From Cyrtodaria siliqua (taxonomy: Eukaryota; Mollusca; Bivalvia; Adapedonta; Hiatellidae), in NCBI GenBank assembly GCA_037043455.1, contig JAWPHD010008230.1, positions 1-64,000 of the forward strand: a DNA stretch of 64,000 nt, given 5' to 3'. This document shows positions 47,042 through 56,606 of the stretch, in pieces (the first letter of the stretch is position 1; every line of letters starts with the position of its first letter). The notes under the pieces are model-generated. The model searched no databases, was not told the DNA's origin, and saw only the letters and a list, made by a program, of their open reading frames with translations. Made by a program: the position numbers and the translations under genes.

Positions 47042-47316
47042 TGTGCGATGACAGAGTGGTTAGCTTCCTTGCCTCTGGATATAGAAGTCTGGGTTTCGAC
47101 TCCCGGAGGTTCACGTCTCGAGAATTGAAAACGCACTCCCTTAGATCTAGAACTATTCGTGTAAGTTAAAAATCTCGCTGAACTTCTGTGGTTATCATAA
47201 AAAGTCTGCTGGTAAACTCCTCCACAGAAACGAAACTGTGATAATCATAAGTATGTGTATAATACGTCAATAGTATTGGAAGGAAGGAAGGAAGAAAGAA
47301 AGAAGAAACAAAGAAA
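47042..47316 (+). mobile_element. tRNA-derived SINE with purine tail
   Basis: A-box-like GACAGAGTGGTTAGCTTC and B-box-like GGGTTTCGACTCCCGG are ~35 bp apart, as in tRNA-Ser-type heads. A ~180-bp body follows and then a GGAAGGAAGGAAGAAAGAAA-type tail. No target duplication was identified. Confidence 0.6.
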
Positions 47317-48174
47317 GCTGGATCGGTAATAAGCACCTTGCTCACTAATTGTTTACTAACAGACCATAGCCTACGTCATAATGTGATGACATACGATGAT
47401 GACGTAAATCAATGACGTCTTGTCATTGTATTATAATTTCCGTAACATTTCCGGAAATTGCCAGATTGTTCGGGTTTGACACGAATGAACACGGAATAAC
47501 CTCGTCGATTTCCGTCAATGGCTTACAATAGTAGACGACCGAATACGGAAATCTGCGAAGAATTCCGATTGCATTTATAGTTTTACGGGAAAATAAACAA
47601 ATGAAAGATAGTTTTTAACCAAATCATTTGTTTATCCTAATCGGTTAGCAAGACATATACATTTCTGCGACACGAAATCTACTTTTATTAAATTGTGAAA
47701 TGTGTTGACGAATTTTCGCCAATGAACAACGCGCAAGGTAACACTTTGGGCTATGCTTCCGGTTAATGGCCGTTTTGGCGACATAGGTAAAAATGCAATT
47801 TCATTGTCATTTTTGGATGGGTTCGAGAAAGGTTTTTAATGTTTTTTTCACCTCATTCTGCATGGAAACCACCATTCTTAATGATTTCTACGAATGCTTA
47901 TCTTGTTAATTTCGTAACGAAATATGCTACTTTACGGTTGAAGTCGCCCATAAACTGCCGTAAATTACCCAAGACTTTTCAAAAGGATGGATGGGTATGT
48001 TTACTTTTCGCCTGCATGATACCATAGGAGCGACGCGAGCTGTGCTCGCTATTACTGAATTCAGAGGTCATTGAAATCGAGAACAATTAAAAATGGTTGT
48101 AGCGCAATTCACGTTTAACCACGATATACCACGATAATGGGAGCCATTACGTTACTAGTACAGTAGTGGAAACA

Positions 48175-48250
48175 TCAAGGAAAAGTGAGTGGTCTGCCTC
48201 CACCACAAAAAAATCGACCGTCATATATAACCTTACATGTGTTGAAAATG
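48175..48250 (-). repeat. SINE-like fragment
   Basis: On the minus strand it carries TTCAACACATGTAAGG and GTGGTGGAGGCAGACCAC, matching 14-95. Confidence 0.55.
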
Positions 48251-48360
48251 GCGTAAACACAACACAAACAAACAAACAAAACAATAAACATACACTTATC
48301 TGAATTTCTGAATTTACATAAAACTGACAAGTTGTCAGAAAATAACAAACCGCGAAAACA

Positions 48361-48452
48361 CATCATAATTGAAAATTCACATAGAAACTGCAATTTATTA
48401 TGCACAGTGCATAATAAATTGACGTTTCTATGCTCGAATTTTCAATTCTGAT
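48361..48452. repeat. 92-bp near-perfect palindrome
   Basis: The left arm CATCATAATTGAAAATTCAC continues to TTTATTATGCA. The right arm is the inverse, ending GAATTTTCAATTCTGATG. Centre at GCACAGTGC. It lies just inside the NDUFA6 first intron. Confidence 0.85.
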
Positions 48453-48486
48453 GCCCTTGTCTTTGCAGCTTTGCTATTCTTCTGAC

Positions 48487-48536
48487 AAAATAGGTTTAAC
48501 TTGCTTCAGACCTTGGACTGCTCTTCCCGACGCCAT
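48487..48536 (-). CDS. NDUFA6: NDUFA6, first coding exon
   Basis: ATG at 48536 in a strong AAGATGGCG context begins MASGRAVQGLKQVKPIL, matching the short basic N-terminus and VKPI element of NDUFA6 that precedes the LYR motif. The frame would reach a TAG at 48476. The only donor consistent with homology is TT|GTCAGA after 48487, which is weak. This leaves two bases of a codon for exon 2. The placement upstream of, and on the same strand as, the two NDUFA6 exons supports the call. The 3' end of the exon is uncertain. Confidence 0.7.
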
Positions 48537-48767
48537 CTTTATTCCAAGGTCTCTGAAATCTCGTCCTTTTTGGTATTTTTCGGGAAGTGATGAGTGGTAA
48601 AAGCCGGGCGATTTAGGCTGTTTTTGCGGGTAGCAAAATTCTTTTAGTTCGATGAGGTACTCCACAAAATCCTCTGTTGGACATAGTGTGAAGGTGCTGG
48701 GTGAAACTGTACATGCGCAAGGTCGTATGCTCCTCAAAAAACGTGAAATTTAAAATATCCAACTTGT
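48537..48767 (-). promoter_or_regulatory. NDUFA6 5' flank squeezed by a LINE
   Basis: Only ~230 bp separate the NDUFA6 start codon from the 3' end of the CR1-type LINE. The core promoter must be here or in the LINE. The AAGATGGCG around the ATG resembles the YY1 motif common at metazoan translation starts. No TATA box is seen. The reading frame crossing this interval has no ATG start. Confidence 0.4.
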
Positions 48768-48799
48768 ATTTACACTATACACTATATCAATATTACCGG

Positions 48800-51700
48800 T
48801 TACACATCCACGGCCGGCTGTAGAGCAGCCTTAAAACTGTCTACTGAGTCTAGCTGAAGCACTTGGACCGATAAACGATTCCAAGGAACGACGACACGTG
48901 GGAAGAATGAATGTTGGTAAGCGTTAATCTTGCAGTGGTATGGGATAAACTTCATGCTGTGGCGCACTGAAAGTGCTGGTAGGATAGATATTGGTACTGC
49001 TACCAGGCTATGCACGACTTTGTACATAAGTACTAAATCCGAGATTTGTCTTCGTTGTTCCAGGGACGTCCAGTTCAACTGCTGTATCATTAATGTTACG
49101 CTACTAGGATTTTGGTAGTTAAAGGGCTTGTTAAGTACGAATCTGGCTGCATTACGTTGGATCTGTTCTATTTGTGCCACTTGTGTTTTCTGTTGCGGGT
49201 TCCATATTGTCGAACTGTACTCCAGTTTAGGTCTGACTAATGTTTGGTAGGCACGTTCTTTCACAGTTTTCGGGCAGTGTCTAAGATTGCGTTTTAAGAA
49301 TCCTAGAGCACTGGAGGCCTTTGACGTGATGTTATCTATGTGTAAATTGTATTTCAGTTTTTCATGGAGTTCAACTCCTAGGTATGGGTGATTTTTAACC
49401 ACTTCTAAGGATTTACCTTCCATTTTGTAGTCATATTTGGAATTGTTTCTTTTTGTAGTTATGTTCATGATTGCACATTTGTCAATATTAAACTGCATTT
49501 GCCAGGTGTTACTCCATTCCACTAGTGTGTTCAGGTCCCTTTGAAGCAAAATGTGATCTTCATGGGATTTTATGGGAGTATAGACGACACAGTCATCCGC
49601 AAATAGACGTATTGAAGACGATATGTTGGTGGCAATGTCGTTTATAAACAGAAGAAAAAGTGTCGGTCCTAGCACTGTGCCCTGAGGGACGCCGGATGTG
49701 ACGTGGGATAGGTTGGAAGTTTCGCCGTCTATTACCACCTGTTGGAGGCGTCCACTGAGGAAGTTACTCACCCACGACAAGGTATTATTCCGAATGCCGT
49801 AGTATGACATTTTCTCCGCCAGTCTGCGATGTGGTACCTTGTCGAAAGCTTTCGCAAAATCGAGTATCGCCACATCCACTTGGAGACCCTGATTCATGTA
49901 TCGGGAGATTTCGTCTGTAGAAAGAAGTAATTGTGATTCGCATGATCTTTTTGTGCGGAACCCGTGTTGGTTTTCGTGGAGTATGTTGTTACTATCAAGA
50001 TGATTCATGATCTGGGAGACTACTATATGCTCCAGCATTTTTGAGACTACTGCAGTTAGGCTGACAGGTCTATAATTTGCTGGTTTTGTTCTATCGCCTT
50101 TCTTAAAAACTGGTACTATGTTGGCCTGTTTCCAGTCCTTTGGTATTTCATGAGTATCTAGAGATTGTTGGTATAGATTCTGTAGGATTGGTGTTATCTC
50201 TTTGGCAGTTTCTTTTAGAGCTATAATTGGCATCTTATCTGGGCCACTTGCTTTTTTCACATTTAAACGATTAATACAGTTTGTCACTCCCTGTGCAGTT
50301 ACTTGAATGTTGGGCATTGTTGGATGGGGTGAACTTCCTTTATTTGGTATGTTACTAAGGTCTTCTTCTGTGAATATAGAGCAGAATTGATCATTAAGCA
50401 TCTCGGCTTTATCTTTCGCACATTCGCCAATACGACCGTTGTTTTTTAGAGTACCAATACTCATAGTGTCCTGTTTCCTTGACTTTATATATTTATAAAA
50501 GTTTTTTCCAGCTTTATCATCTTCTGGATCAATAATTTTACTGATGTAGTTGTAGTAGGATGTGTGTAGTTCGTTCCTAACAGTTTTTCTAAAATTATTG
50601 AATGTTTCTTTGTCTTCGTCACTTTGCGAGTCCCTAGCTGTGTTATACAGTTTCTGTTTTTTGCGTATCATACGTTTTATCTTTTGGGTCATCCATGGAA
50701 TGTCTGATTTGCCTTTTATCACTTTCTTTGGAATGTTTTTGTCCATGGTGGAGAATAATGCTTCTTTAAAATTAGTCCAATTATCATCCACAGATTTAGA
50801 GTTAGGTGATTGGAGATAAATGTCACCAAAATCCGACATGTCACTTCTTATAGAGTTCCAGTCTGCTTTTTTGTAATTGAAAACTGTTCTTGGAGCTTTT
50901 TTACTTATAACTGGTTTAATGTTGGTTACAACTGATAGAATGTCATGGTCACTCAATCCAATAGGCGGGCAAATAATATATCGTTGGATTAACGTTGGAT
51001 GGCTTGTAAATAGTAAGTCCAGAATCCGACCTTGTCGTGTTGGTAATGTGTTGATCTGTTCAAGAGAGTAGTTTGAGCTTAGTTGTAGTAGCTTATCACA
51101 CTGTACCTTGTCCCTTGCGCCAACCATAGAGCAACCTACTTCCCAGTCTATATCACCGAGGTTAAAGTCACCTCCTATGAAAATTTTCATATTTTTGTAG
51201 GTTGGATTGTTTTGTATTGTTGATAATGATTTATCCAGTTCTTCGAGAGCGTCAGCTTTAGATTTGGGTTCCCTATAAAACGCGCCGACAAGTATGGTCT
51301 CGTTGGCCGATGTCGAAACTTTGGCCCATTTAATCTCACAATTAGTGTCCAGGTCTAAACACTCCTCAGCGCGTAGATCAGGGCGTATCATAATCATAAC
51401 ACCTCCACCGCCTTTGTTTACAAGTTCTTTCCTATCTTTCCTGAATATTTGGTATTTATGTTCTGCGGGTATATTAGGTGGTAGTAATTCCGCATTGTGA
51501 TATTCATTATCAGTATGTGTCTCCGACCCTATGATGATATCAGGTGCACAACTTGATATGATATTATAAAGTTCAGATCTTTTATTTCGGACACTTTGAA
51601 AGTTTATGACAAGAATTTTAAGGTTATTTTTGTCTATATCGGTGGCTGAGTTTGAAGAAAAATGTTCACCGCTGGATGTGTCTGAGGCAAGGTGGGAGCC

Positions 51701-52390
51701 TCCAAGGAACGATGATGTTGGTTCACTTTCTATACTGCCCGCGTGCGATGAAGGAGTTTCAATCGTGATCTGCGATATGTTAGATATACGATCGTGTGTA
51801 ATGTTACCACGCTTCGGTGTGGATGAGTAGTACGAATTATTCGTAGCATTAGGTGTTACGTTCCTATGGTCCGTAGGGTAACTATCTGATTGGAGTGGGT
51901 GGAAGGAGTTTTCTGTAGCAAAACTCTCTATATCAATGCAGTGGCTTGAGGAGAGGTTTGGGATTCCGCAATGTAAACAAATCCATGAGACATTTGAATG
52001 ATTAAGAGCTTTGAAAGAATCTGGACCTATATTAGCACATTTCGTATGGTACCAGATGTCACAACCGTCGCACTGGATGGCTTTGGTATTCCAGCCTACC
52101 TTTTTGTTACAAATTCCGCAAGGGTATTTCACAGGTCCTGGATGGACCTCAATATCTCCAGATTGCAATAATAGCAAATATAACAACAAACATGACTTCA
52201 CTTCATTTTTAATTCGTAAACGACACGGCCGTTTGAGTTGCAATGAAGTTCCGAAATTCAATAAACTGTTTATTTTAGTGGCCTCGTTGGATGATTCATA
52301 CAAGCTACCCTGTTTGCAAGATACAGCAATTATGAAGATAACTAATGCACAAAAAGTAATATTTATGTTCACTTTCCTGGGGGCGGCCAT
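48800..52390 (-). CDS. CR1-type LINE polyprotein: leader, 2A, PHD, EN, RT
   Basis: 1196 residues from the ATG at 52390 (AAGATGG context). The open frame extends 35 codons further upstream but has no ATG there. Numbering from that ATG: residues ~11-25 hydrophobic (signal-like); 79-86 the 2A-like motif DIEVHPGP preceded by a leucine-rich stretch; 91-141 a PHD finger with C-x2-C, C-x2-C, H-x2-C, C-x2-C ligands; ~257-480 an APE-type endonuclease (GSETHTD, GGDFN, GLSDHD); ~725-975 reverse transcriptase (ANYRPVSL, DFAKAFDKVPH, SGVPQGTVLGP, FADD at ~930-933); then a C-terminal RT-associated region. All catalytic motifs look intact, so it may be active or very young. The antisense frames are shadows. 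Confidence 0.92.
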   Translation of the reverse strand: MAAPRKVNINITFCALVIFIIAVSCKQGSLYESSNEATKINSLLNFGTSLQLKRPCRLRIKNEVKSCLLLYLLLLQSGDIEVHPGPVKYPCGICNKKVGWNTKAIQCDGCDIWYHTKCANIGPDSFKALNHSNVSWICLHCGIPNLSSSHCIDIESFATENSFHPLQSDSYPTDHRNVTPNATNNSYYSSTPKRGNITHDRISNISQITIETPSSHAGSIESEPTSSFLGGSHLASDTSSGEHFSSNSATDIDKNNLKILVINFQSVRNKRSELYNIISSCAPDIIIGSETHTDNEYHNAELLPPNIPAEHKYQIFRKDRKELVNKGGGGVMIMIRPDLRAEECLDLDTNCEIKWAKVSTSANETILVGAFYREPKSKADALEELDKSLSTIQNNPTYKNMKIFIGGDFNLGDIDWEVGCSMVGARDKVQCDKLLQLSSNYSLEQINTLPTRQGRILDLLFTSHPTLIQRYIICPPIGLSDHDILSVVTNIKPVISKKAPRTVFNYKKADWNSIRSDMSDFGDIYLQSPNSKSVDDNWTNFKEALFSTMDKNIPKKVIKGKSDIPWMTQKIKRMIRKKQKLYNTARDSQSDEDKETFNNFRKTVRNELHTSYYNYISKIIDPEDDKAGKNFYKYIKSRKQDTMSIGTLKNNGRIGECAKDKAEMLNDQFCSIFTEEDLSNIPNKGSSPHPTMPNIQVTAQGVTNCINRLNVKKASGPDKMPIIALKETAKEITPILQNLYQQSLDTHEIPKDWKQANIVPVFKKGDRTKPANYRPVSLTAVVSKMLEHIVVSQIMNHLDSNNILHENQHGFRTKRSCESQLLLSTDEISRYMNQGLQVDVAILDFAKAFDKVPHRRLAEKMSYYGIRNNTLSWVSNFLSGRLQQVVIDGETSNLSHVTSGVPQGTVLGPTLFLLFINDIATNISSSIRLFADDCVVYTPIKSHEDHILLQRDLNTLVEWSNTWQMQFNIDKCAIMNITTKRNNSKYDYKMEGKSLEVVKNHPYLGVELHEKLKYNLHIDNITSKASSALGFLKRNLRHCPKTVKERAYQTLVRPKLEYSSTIWNPQQKTQVAQIEQIQRNAARFVLNKPFNYQNPSSVTLMIQQLNWTSLEQRRQISDLVLMYKVVHSLVAVPISILPALSVRHSMKFIPYHCKINAYQHSFFPRVVVPWNRLSVQVLQLDSVDSFKAALQPAVDV
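52133..52156 (-). promoter_or_regulatory. 2A-like ribosome-skipping motif
   Basis: Encodes GDIEVHPGP after LLLYLLLLQS. The 2A consensus is D-[VI]-E-x-N-P-G-P; here H replaces N, and the final G-P and upstream D-x-E are kept. If active, the ribosome would release an ~85-residue leader and continue with proline as the first residue of the PHD-EN-RT product. 2A-like sequences are known from non-LTR elements of sea urchins and molluscs. Confidence 0.7.
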
Positions 52391-52540
52391 CTTGTGCACG
52401 CCTGCCTGCCGACGATGCGCAGTCGTTCTAGTGTTGGCTGGTGGGTGGGGTAACGGCGGTAAAATTCCAAGACCAAAAAAGGATGAAAAAAACACAAAAC
52501 TTCCTGAAGTTCTATTAGTCCACTGGTGAATAAGTGTCTA

Positions 52541-53399
52541 TAGAATGGTTCTGCACAGTGTTAAGAACTTTGTCTAAACAGGGCTTTATTTAATTATCAT
52601 CCCAGGTCTAAATAAATGAAAATGGTTTTACTCTTTATTATTTATGATACACAGTGATTATAAGATAATAAAACAGTTTTAATAAAAATAAAGTTTATAA
52701 AGAGGCAATAAAGAGGCAATGTCTTTATAAACAAGAAATTGCAGCACAGCTGCTGGAAAAAATGTTGGACAAATCTGAACAAAATATTAATATTTCAGGG
52801 GTCAAGCTAGGGGAGAAGGAGAGTACAGCGAAGTGGGAAATTCACAATTATTTATATTGGTTTAATAAAACTGGATGAATGATTTATATATGTTGTCAAT
52901 TTTTATTTAAATGATATATCTAGGCCTGTTGTTTCATTTCAAATTAAAGTCTTTTTTAATTTCATGTTTTAATAATTTAATTTTGAGTGGTCATATTCCC
53001 AATCCGACGGACGAGGCCAATGAAAAGCGTCTTGCTGAAGAACACAAAGACGAAACTCGGTGGCGATGGTGAGGCTTTACCCCGGATTCAGCGGATTTCA
53101 AGTTCAGCTGTTGTCCACGCCAGCCCCTTTATAAATTATGAAGCGGTATTTAAAATATTCCGTTAAACATTTTAATGAAATTGAGACCAGACGCTCGTTT
53201 GCGCTCGCAATCATCTTGTGTCTGTTTGGATGACGGGGCTACAACTGTAAATAATTAAACCTTTTGTGAGATACACACATCTTGTCAAATTGTTGTTATA
53301 CACCTCGCTGCGCTCGGCATTATTTTGGCGTTTACAGCACCATTTCACCATGTTTACCACACTGTCATAAAATTGTTATTACATATGAATTTGTAAGCG
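52541..53399. other. No gene seen
   Basis: AT-rich sequence between the two LINEs, with no recognised element. The LINE 5' edge probably lies at its left. Confidence 0.4.
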
Positions 53400-53403
53400 A
53401 GTT

Positions 53404-54182
53404 GAGGCTCCGCTTCTCGAAGCTTATGGCAGTATGTGATCTATGATTTTTTTTAATGTTCAGGGTCTCGCTTCGTGCGAATTGAAAATGTCAACTAAGG
53501 TCAGGTACGAAATTGAAGAACAGGACGAATCATGGCCTGTGGGCTTCGCGAAGAGCGAAGCTTGTTTTATTTAATGTTCGGGGCTTCGCTCGGGCGAAGC
53601 TCAATACTTTGTAATTATTATTTATCATGAATTACATAAGTTTACTCCGGACTACATGTACAGTAACATAGCTAGGCCCAAATGACAGCATAGGCCTATG
53701 GTTGGGGGCGTGGAGACATGATCCTCCGGACTTTTCATTTCATTTTAGAATGCATTAATTAGGTAAGTAAACCGTCACAGATGTGTATCTGAAAATACCC
53801 ACATCCCATTCTCCATTGCCAGAGTGGCAAACATTGTAGACCAAAGCAATTAGCACATGTTCACGCACATGACCGTTGCCGTCATGTTTACATATCGCAT
53901 GACGTCATGTTTAACATATGCATGACGTCATGTTTAAAGTCATTCGCTGATGCACCAGTTACCCCTACTCAAGTCTTGACGTCACATGCTGCTTCTCACA
54001 AGATAAAAGTAAGAAATTTACATTTATACGCGTATTGATGCAAATCTGAATCCGCGTACCATACGCCGTTCTGAAAAATATTCTGAAGCAGGCCGGACGA
54101 TGTAAACTCCGGACATGAAGAACGCGGTCGACAGAATGTCGTAAATATGAATAATTTGGGGCTTCGCTGTGCGAAGCTTAGT
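53404..54182. repeat. Recurrent GCTTCGC...GCGAAGC mini-hairpins and CRE repeats
   Basis: Short inverted pairs occur at about 53409-53427 (CTCCGCTTCTCGAAGCTT), 53540-53563 (GGCTTCGCGAAGAGCGAAGC), 53580-53602 (GGGCTTCGCTCGGGCGAAGC) and 54159-54180 (GGGCTTCGCTGTGCGAAGC). At 53886-53940 a ~23-bp unit with ATGACGTCATGTTTA is repeated about three times, giving two perfect TGACGTCA sites. Confidence 0.6.
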
Positions 54183-54332
54183 GATAATATAAATGTATGT
54201 TGTTTAATTTCGGGAAGCTCTGTGGCTCGTTTGTCGAGCTTTTCTCGTCCGTATTGTTTTCACGACTTTGGCGAAAGTTTACTTAGTGGATCTTTTTGAC
54301 GTTTTACGGTAATCGCCGCCATAACCGAAAAA

Positions 54333-56606
54333 GTGATTACTAGTGGACAGTCTTTAAAAGACAGTAGTAAGATGTATAAAAAAGAAATAAGTAAACGTTA
54401 TAGTCAGTTTCACCAAGATTTGAATAAAAAGTTCCGTAACCTTAAGCAGTCCGACCCAAAATCATATTGGTCTCTATTAAATAAGTTTTCAAATGATAAA
54501 AAAAAGGTCATTTCAGATATAACATCTGAGGTTTTTTTTGAACATTTTAGTAAGTTAAATGAAGGGAATACAGATAATGATGATTCATTTGACCCTATTG
54601 ATTTATCAAATATTTCTGAATACAATTATGAGTTAAATAATGAGATAAGTAATGAAGAGATTTTAGTTGCTATAAACAGCCTGAATAATAATAAGGCTTG
54701 TTCTGTTTATGATAATATCTTGAATGAATATATAAAACATTCAAAGGACATCATGTTACCCATATTAAAAAGTTTTTTCAATCTTGTACTAAACAATGCA
54801 AGTATCCCAGAAATCTGGTGTAAAGGGGTAATTTTTCCAATCTATAAACAAAAAGGAGATATAAATAACCCTGATAATTATAGAGGCATAACAATACTCA
54901 GTTGCTTTGGTAAATTGTTTACAGCAATCTTAAATACTAGACTAAATAAATTTTTGGAAAGCTCGGGAATTCTTGGTGAAGAACAAGCAGGCTTTAGGAA
55001 AAAGTGTAGTACTGTAGACCACATTTTTACATTAAAAATGTTAGTTGATTTTTATCTGCATAAAAATAAAAAACTTTATTGTTCTTTCATAGATTACCGT
55101 AAAGCGTTCGATTCTGTACATAGATTGGCATTGTGGAAAAAACTGTTACAGAATAATATAGATGGCAAGGTTTTCAAAGTTATATATTCTCTGTATGATA
55201 AAGCTAAATCGTGTGTTCGTTCTGGTCAAGGCTTGTCCAGTTTCTTTGTGAGTTGTACAGGTGTTCGTCAAGGCGAAAACCTGTCCCCAATACTGTTTTC
55301 GATCTTCCTTAATGATCTAGTGCAACATATGTCTGGTTCCTATGATGGCCTGGAGAGTCTTTCTGATAGTATTAGGGATCGTCTTAGTGACGATACTATT
55401 GACACATATCTCAAGTTGTATTTGCTTTTATATGCGGATGATACTGTTGTCTTTGCTGAATCAGCTGCTGATCTACAGCTAGCACTTAATTCTATGTATG
55501 ATTATTGTAATACTTGGAAGCTAGAGGTGAATATTGCAAAAACTAAAGTTGTAGTTTTTTCTAAAGGTAAAATCCGTAATATCCCAGTATTTACTTATGG
55601 GGGCTTAAATCTTGATGTGGTTGATGACTTTAGTTATCTTGGTATGAAGTTTAACTACAATGGCAAGTTTAATAAAACTAAAAAATATCTCTGTGACCAG
55701 GCTAGAAAAGCCATGTTCTCTGTTCTTAAAAAGGCTAGAAAGCTTTGTCTGTCTCATGATCTTCAACTTCATCTATTTGATTCGATGGTCAGTCCAATAC
55801 TATTATATGGGTCGGAGGTCTGGGGTTGTGAGAATGTAAATATTATTAATCAATTCCAGTTAAAATATTGTAAAATGGTATTAAAACTCAAAACTTCAAC
55901 ACCAAATATTATGATTTATGGTGAACTTGGGAGAATGCCAATGGATTGTATTATAAAGAGTAGAGTTCTGAACTACTGGTGTAAATTGGTCAATAGTAAA
56001 GAAGATAAGATTTGTCGTATAATGTATAAACTAATGTATGAACTTGATAAAAGCAATGTTTTCCATTCTCCTTGGATAGGTTATGTCAAGACTTCACTTG
56101 ATCAGCTTGGTTTTTCTGAATATTGGTTAAATCAAAATGTTCCATCCCCACTTGTTTTTAGAAATTTAATAAAAAGCAGAATTAAAGATATATATAATCA
56201 ATCCTGGAATACCACAGTCTATGAATCCCCAAAATGTGTGAGTTATAGAATTTTCAAAAATACTATTGCGTTTGAGAGGTATCTAGTAGATTTACCGCTG
56301 AATCTTGCATTGTCACTTTGCCATTTTAGATGTTCTAATCATAAACTCCCAGTGGAAAAAGGCAGACTTTATAATATAGAGAGAAGATTAAGAACTTGTG
56401 ATTTGTGTCATTTAAATGTGCTTGGTGATGAATTTCATTACATTTTTGTTTGCACTTTTTTTAAAAATGAAAGAAAGAAATATATTTCCTCTAATTCTAT
56501 TATTGCAAATACATATAATTTTAGAAACATTTTTCAATCTATAGATAATTATGAATTGTTAAAACTGTCATTATTTGTTAAGAAAATTATTGATAAATTT
56601 AAGTAA
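54333..56606 (+). CDS. 5'-truncated LINE: reverse transcriptase
   Basis: The open frame is 757 codons; the first codon is GTG and the first ATG is at 54372. It opens in the helical linker between endonuclease and RT (KFRNLKQSDPKSYWSLLNKF), so the endonuclease and any ORF1 are missing. RT motifs are complete: NYRGITILSCFGKLFTAIL (~185), FIDYRKAFDSVHR (~251), GVRQGENLSPILFSIFLND (~310) and YADD (367-370). The C-terminus carries a C-x2-C...H-x4-C knuckle (CDLC...FHYIFVC, ~689-707) typical of this invertebrate group. The RT frame is intact, yet without endonuclease the copy cannot be autonomous. The 7640-8470 relic belongs to the same group. Confidence 0.85.
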   Translation: MITSGQSLKDSSKMYKKEISKRYSQFHQDLNKKFRNLKQSDPKSYWSLLNKFSNDKKKVISDITSEVFFEHFSKLNEGNTDNDDSFDPIDLSNISEYNYELNNEISNEEILVAINSLNNNKACSVYDNILNEYIKHSKDIMLPILKSFFNLVLNNASIPEIWCKGVIFPIYKQKGDINNPDNYRGITILSCFGKLFTAILNTRLNKFLESSGILGEEQAGFRKKCSTVDHIFTLKMLVDFYLHKNKKLYCSFIDYRKAFDSVHRLALWKKLLQNNIDGKVFKVIYSLYDKAKSCVRSGQGLSSFFVSCTGVRQGENLSPILFSIFLNDLVQHMSGSYDGLESLSDSIRDRLSDDTIDTYLKLYLLLYADDTVVFAESAADLQLALNSMYDYCNTWKLEVNIAKTKVVVFSKGKIRNIPVFTYGGLNLDVVDDFSYLGMKFNYNGKFNKTKKYLCDQARKAMFSVLKKARKLCLSHDLQLHLFDSMVSPILLYGSEVWGCENVNIINQFQLKYCKMVLKLKTSTPNIMIYGELGRMPMDCIIKSRVLNYWCKLVNSKEDKICRIMYKLMYELDKSNVFHSPWIGYVKTSLDQLGFSEYWLNQNVPSPLVFRNLIKSRIKDIYNQSWNTTVYESPKCVSYRIFKNTIAFERYLVDLPLNLALSLCHFRCSNHKLPVEKGRLYNIERRLRTCDLCHLNVLGDEFHYIFVCTFFKNERKKYISSNSIIANTYNFRNIFQSIDNYELLKLSLFVKKIIDKFK

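Larger units (their letters stand above)
37272..48486 (-). other. NDUFA6 upstream intron region; exon 2 not located
   Basis: An exon of roughly 25 codons with the LYR motif (pattern L-Y-R-x-W-Y-R) should lie here, starting in phase 2 and ending one base into a codon. I looked on the minus strand for tryptophan followed by tyrosine in the right motif context and found none. The region is mostly repeats listed separately. About 37460-37900, 38040-38930, 44458-44564 and 46520-47040 hold nothing I recognise. Confidence 0.5.
48768..52540 (-). mobile_element. CR1-type non-LTR retrotransposon, apparently full-length ORF
   Basis: Minus-strand element. The 5' UTR is at the right (to about 52540, edge not defined), the ORF is 52390-48800, and a short 3' UTR ends in TATAGTG-type short tandem repeats near 48768-48790, as is usual for CR1/L2-like elements. 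The complete reading frame suggests recent insertion. Confidence 0.75.

Noticed and set aside
48474..48737. 87-codon minus-strand protein
   Set aside because: No ATG at its start. The credible coding part is only the NDUFA6 N-terminus from the ATG at 48536; the rest is 5' flank.
52011..52529. 172-codon + strand frame
   Set aside because: Antisense to the leader/PHD region of the intact LINE ORF, with no independent support.
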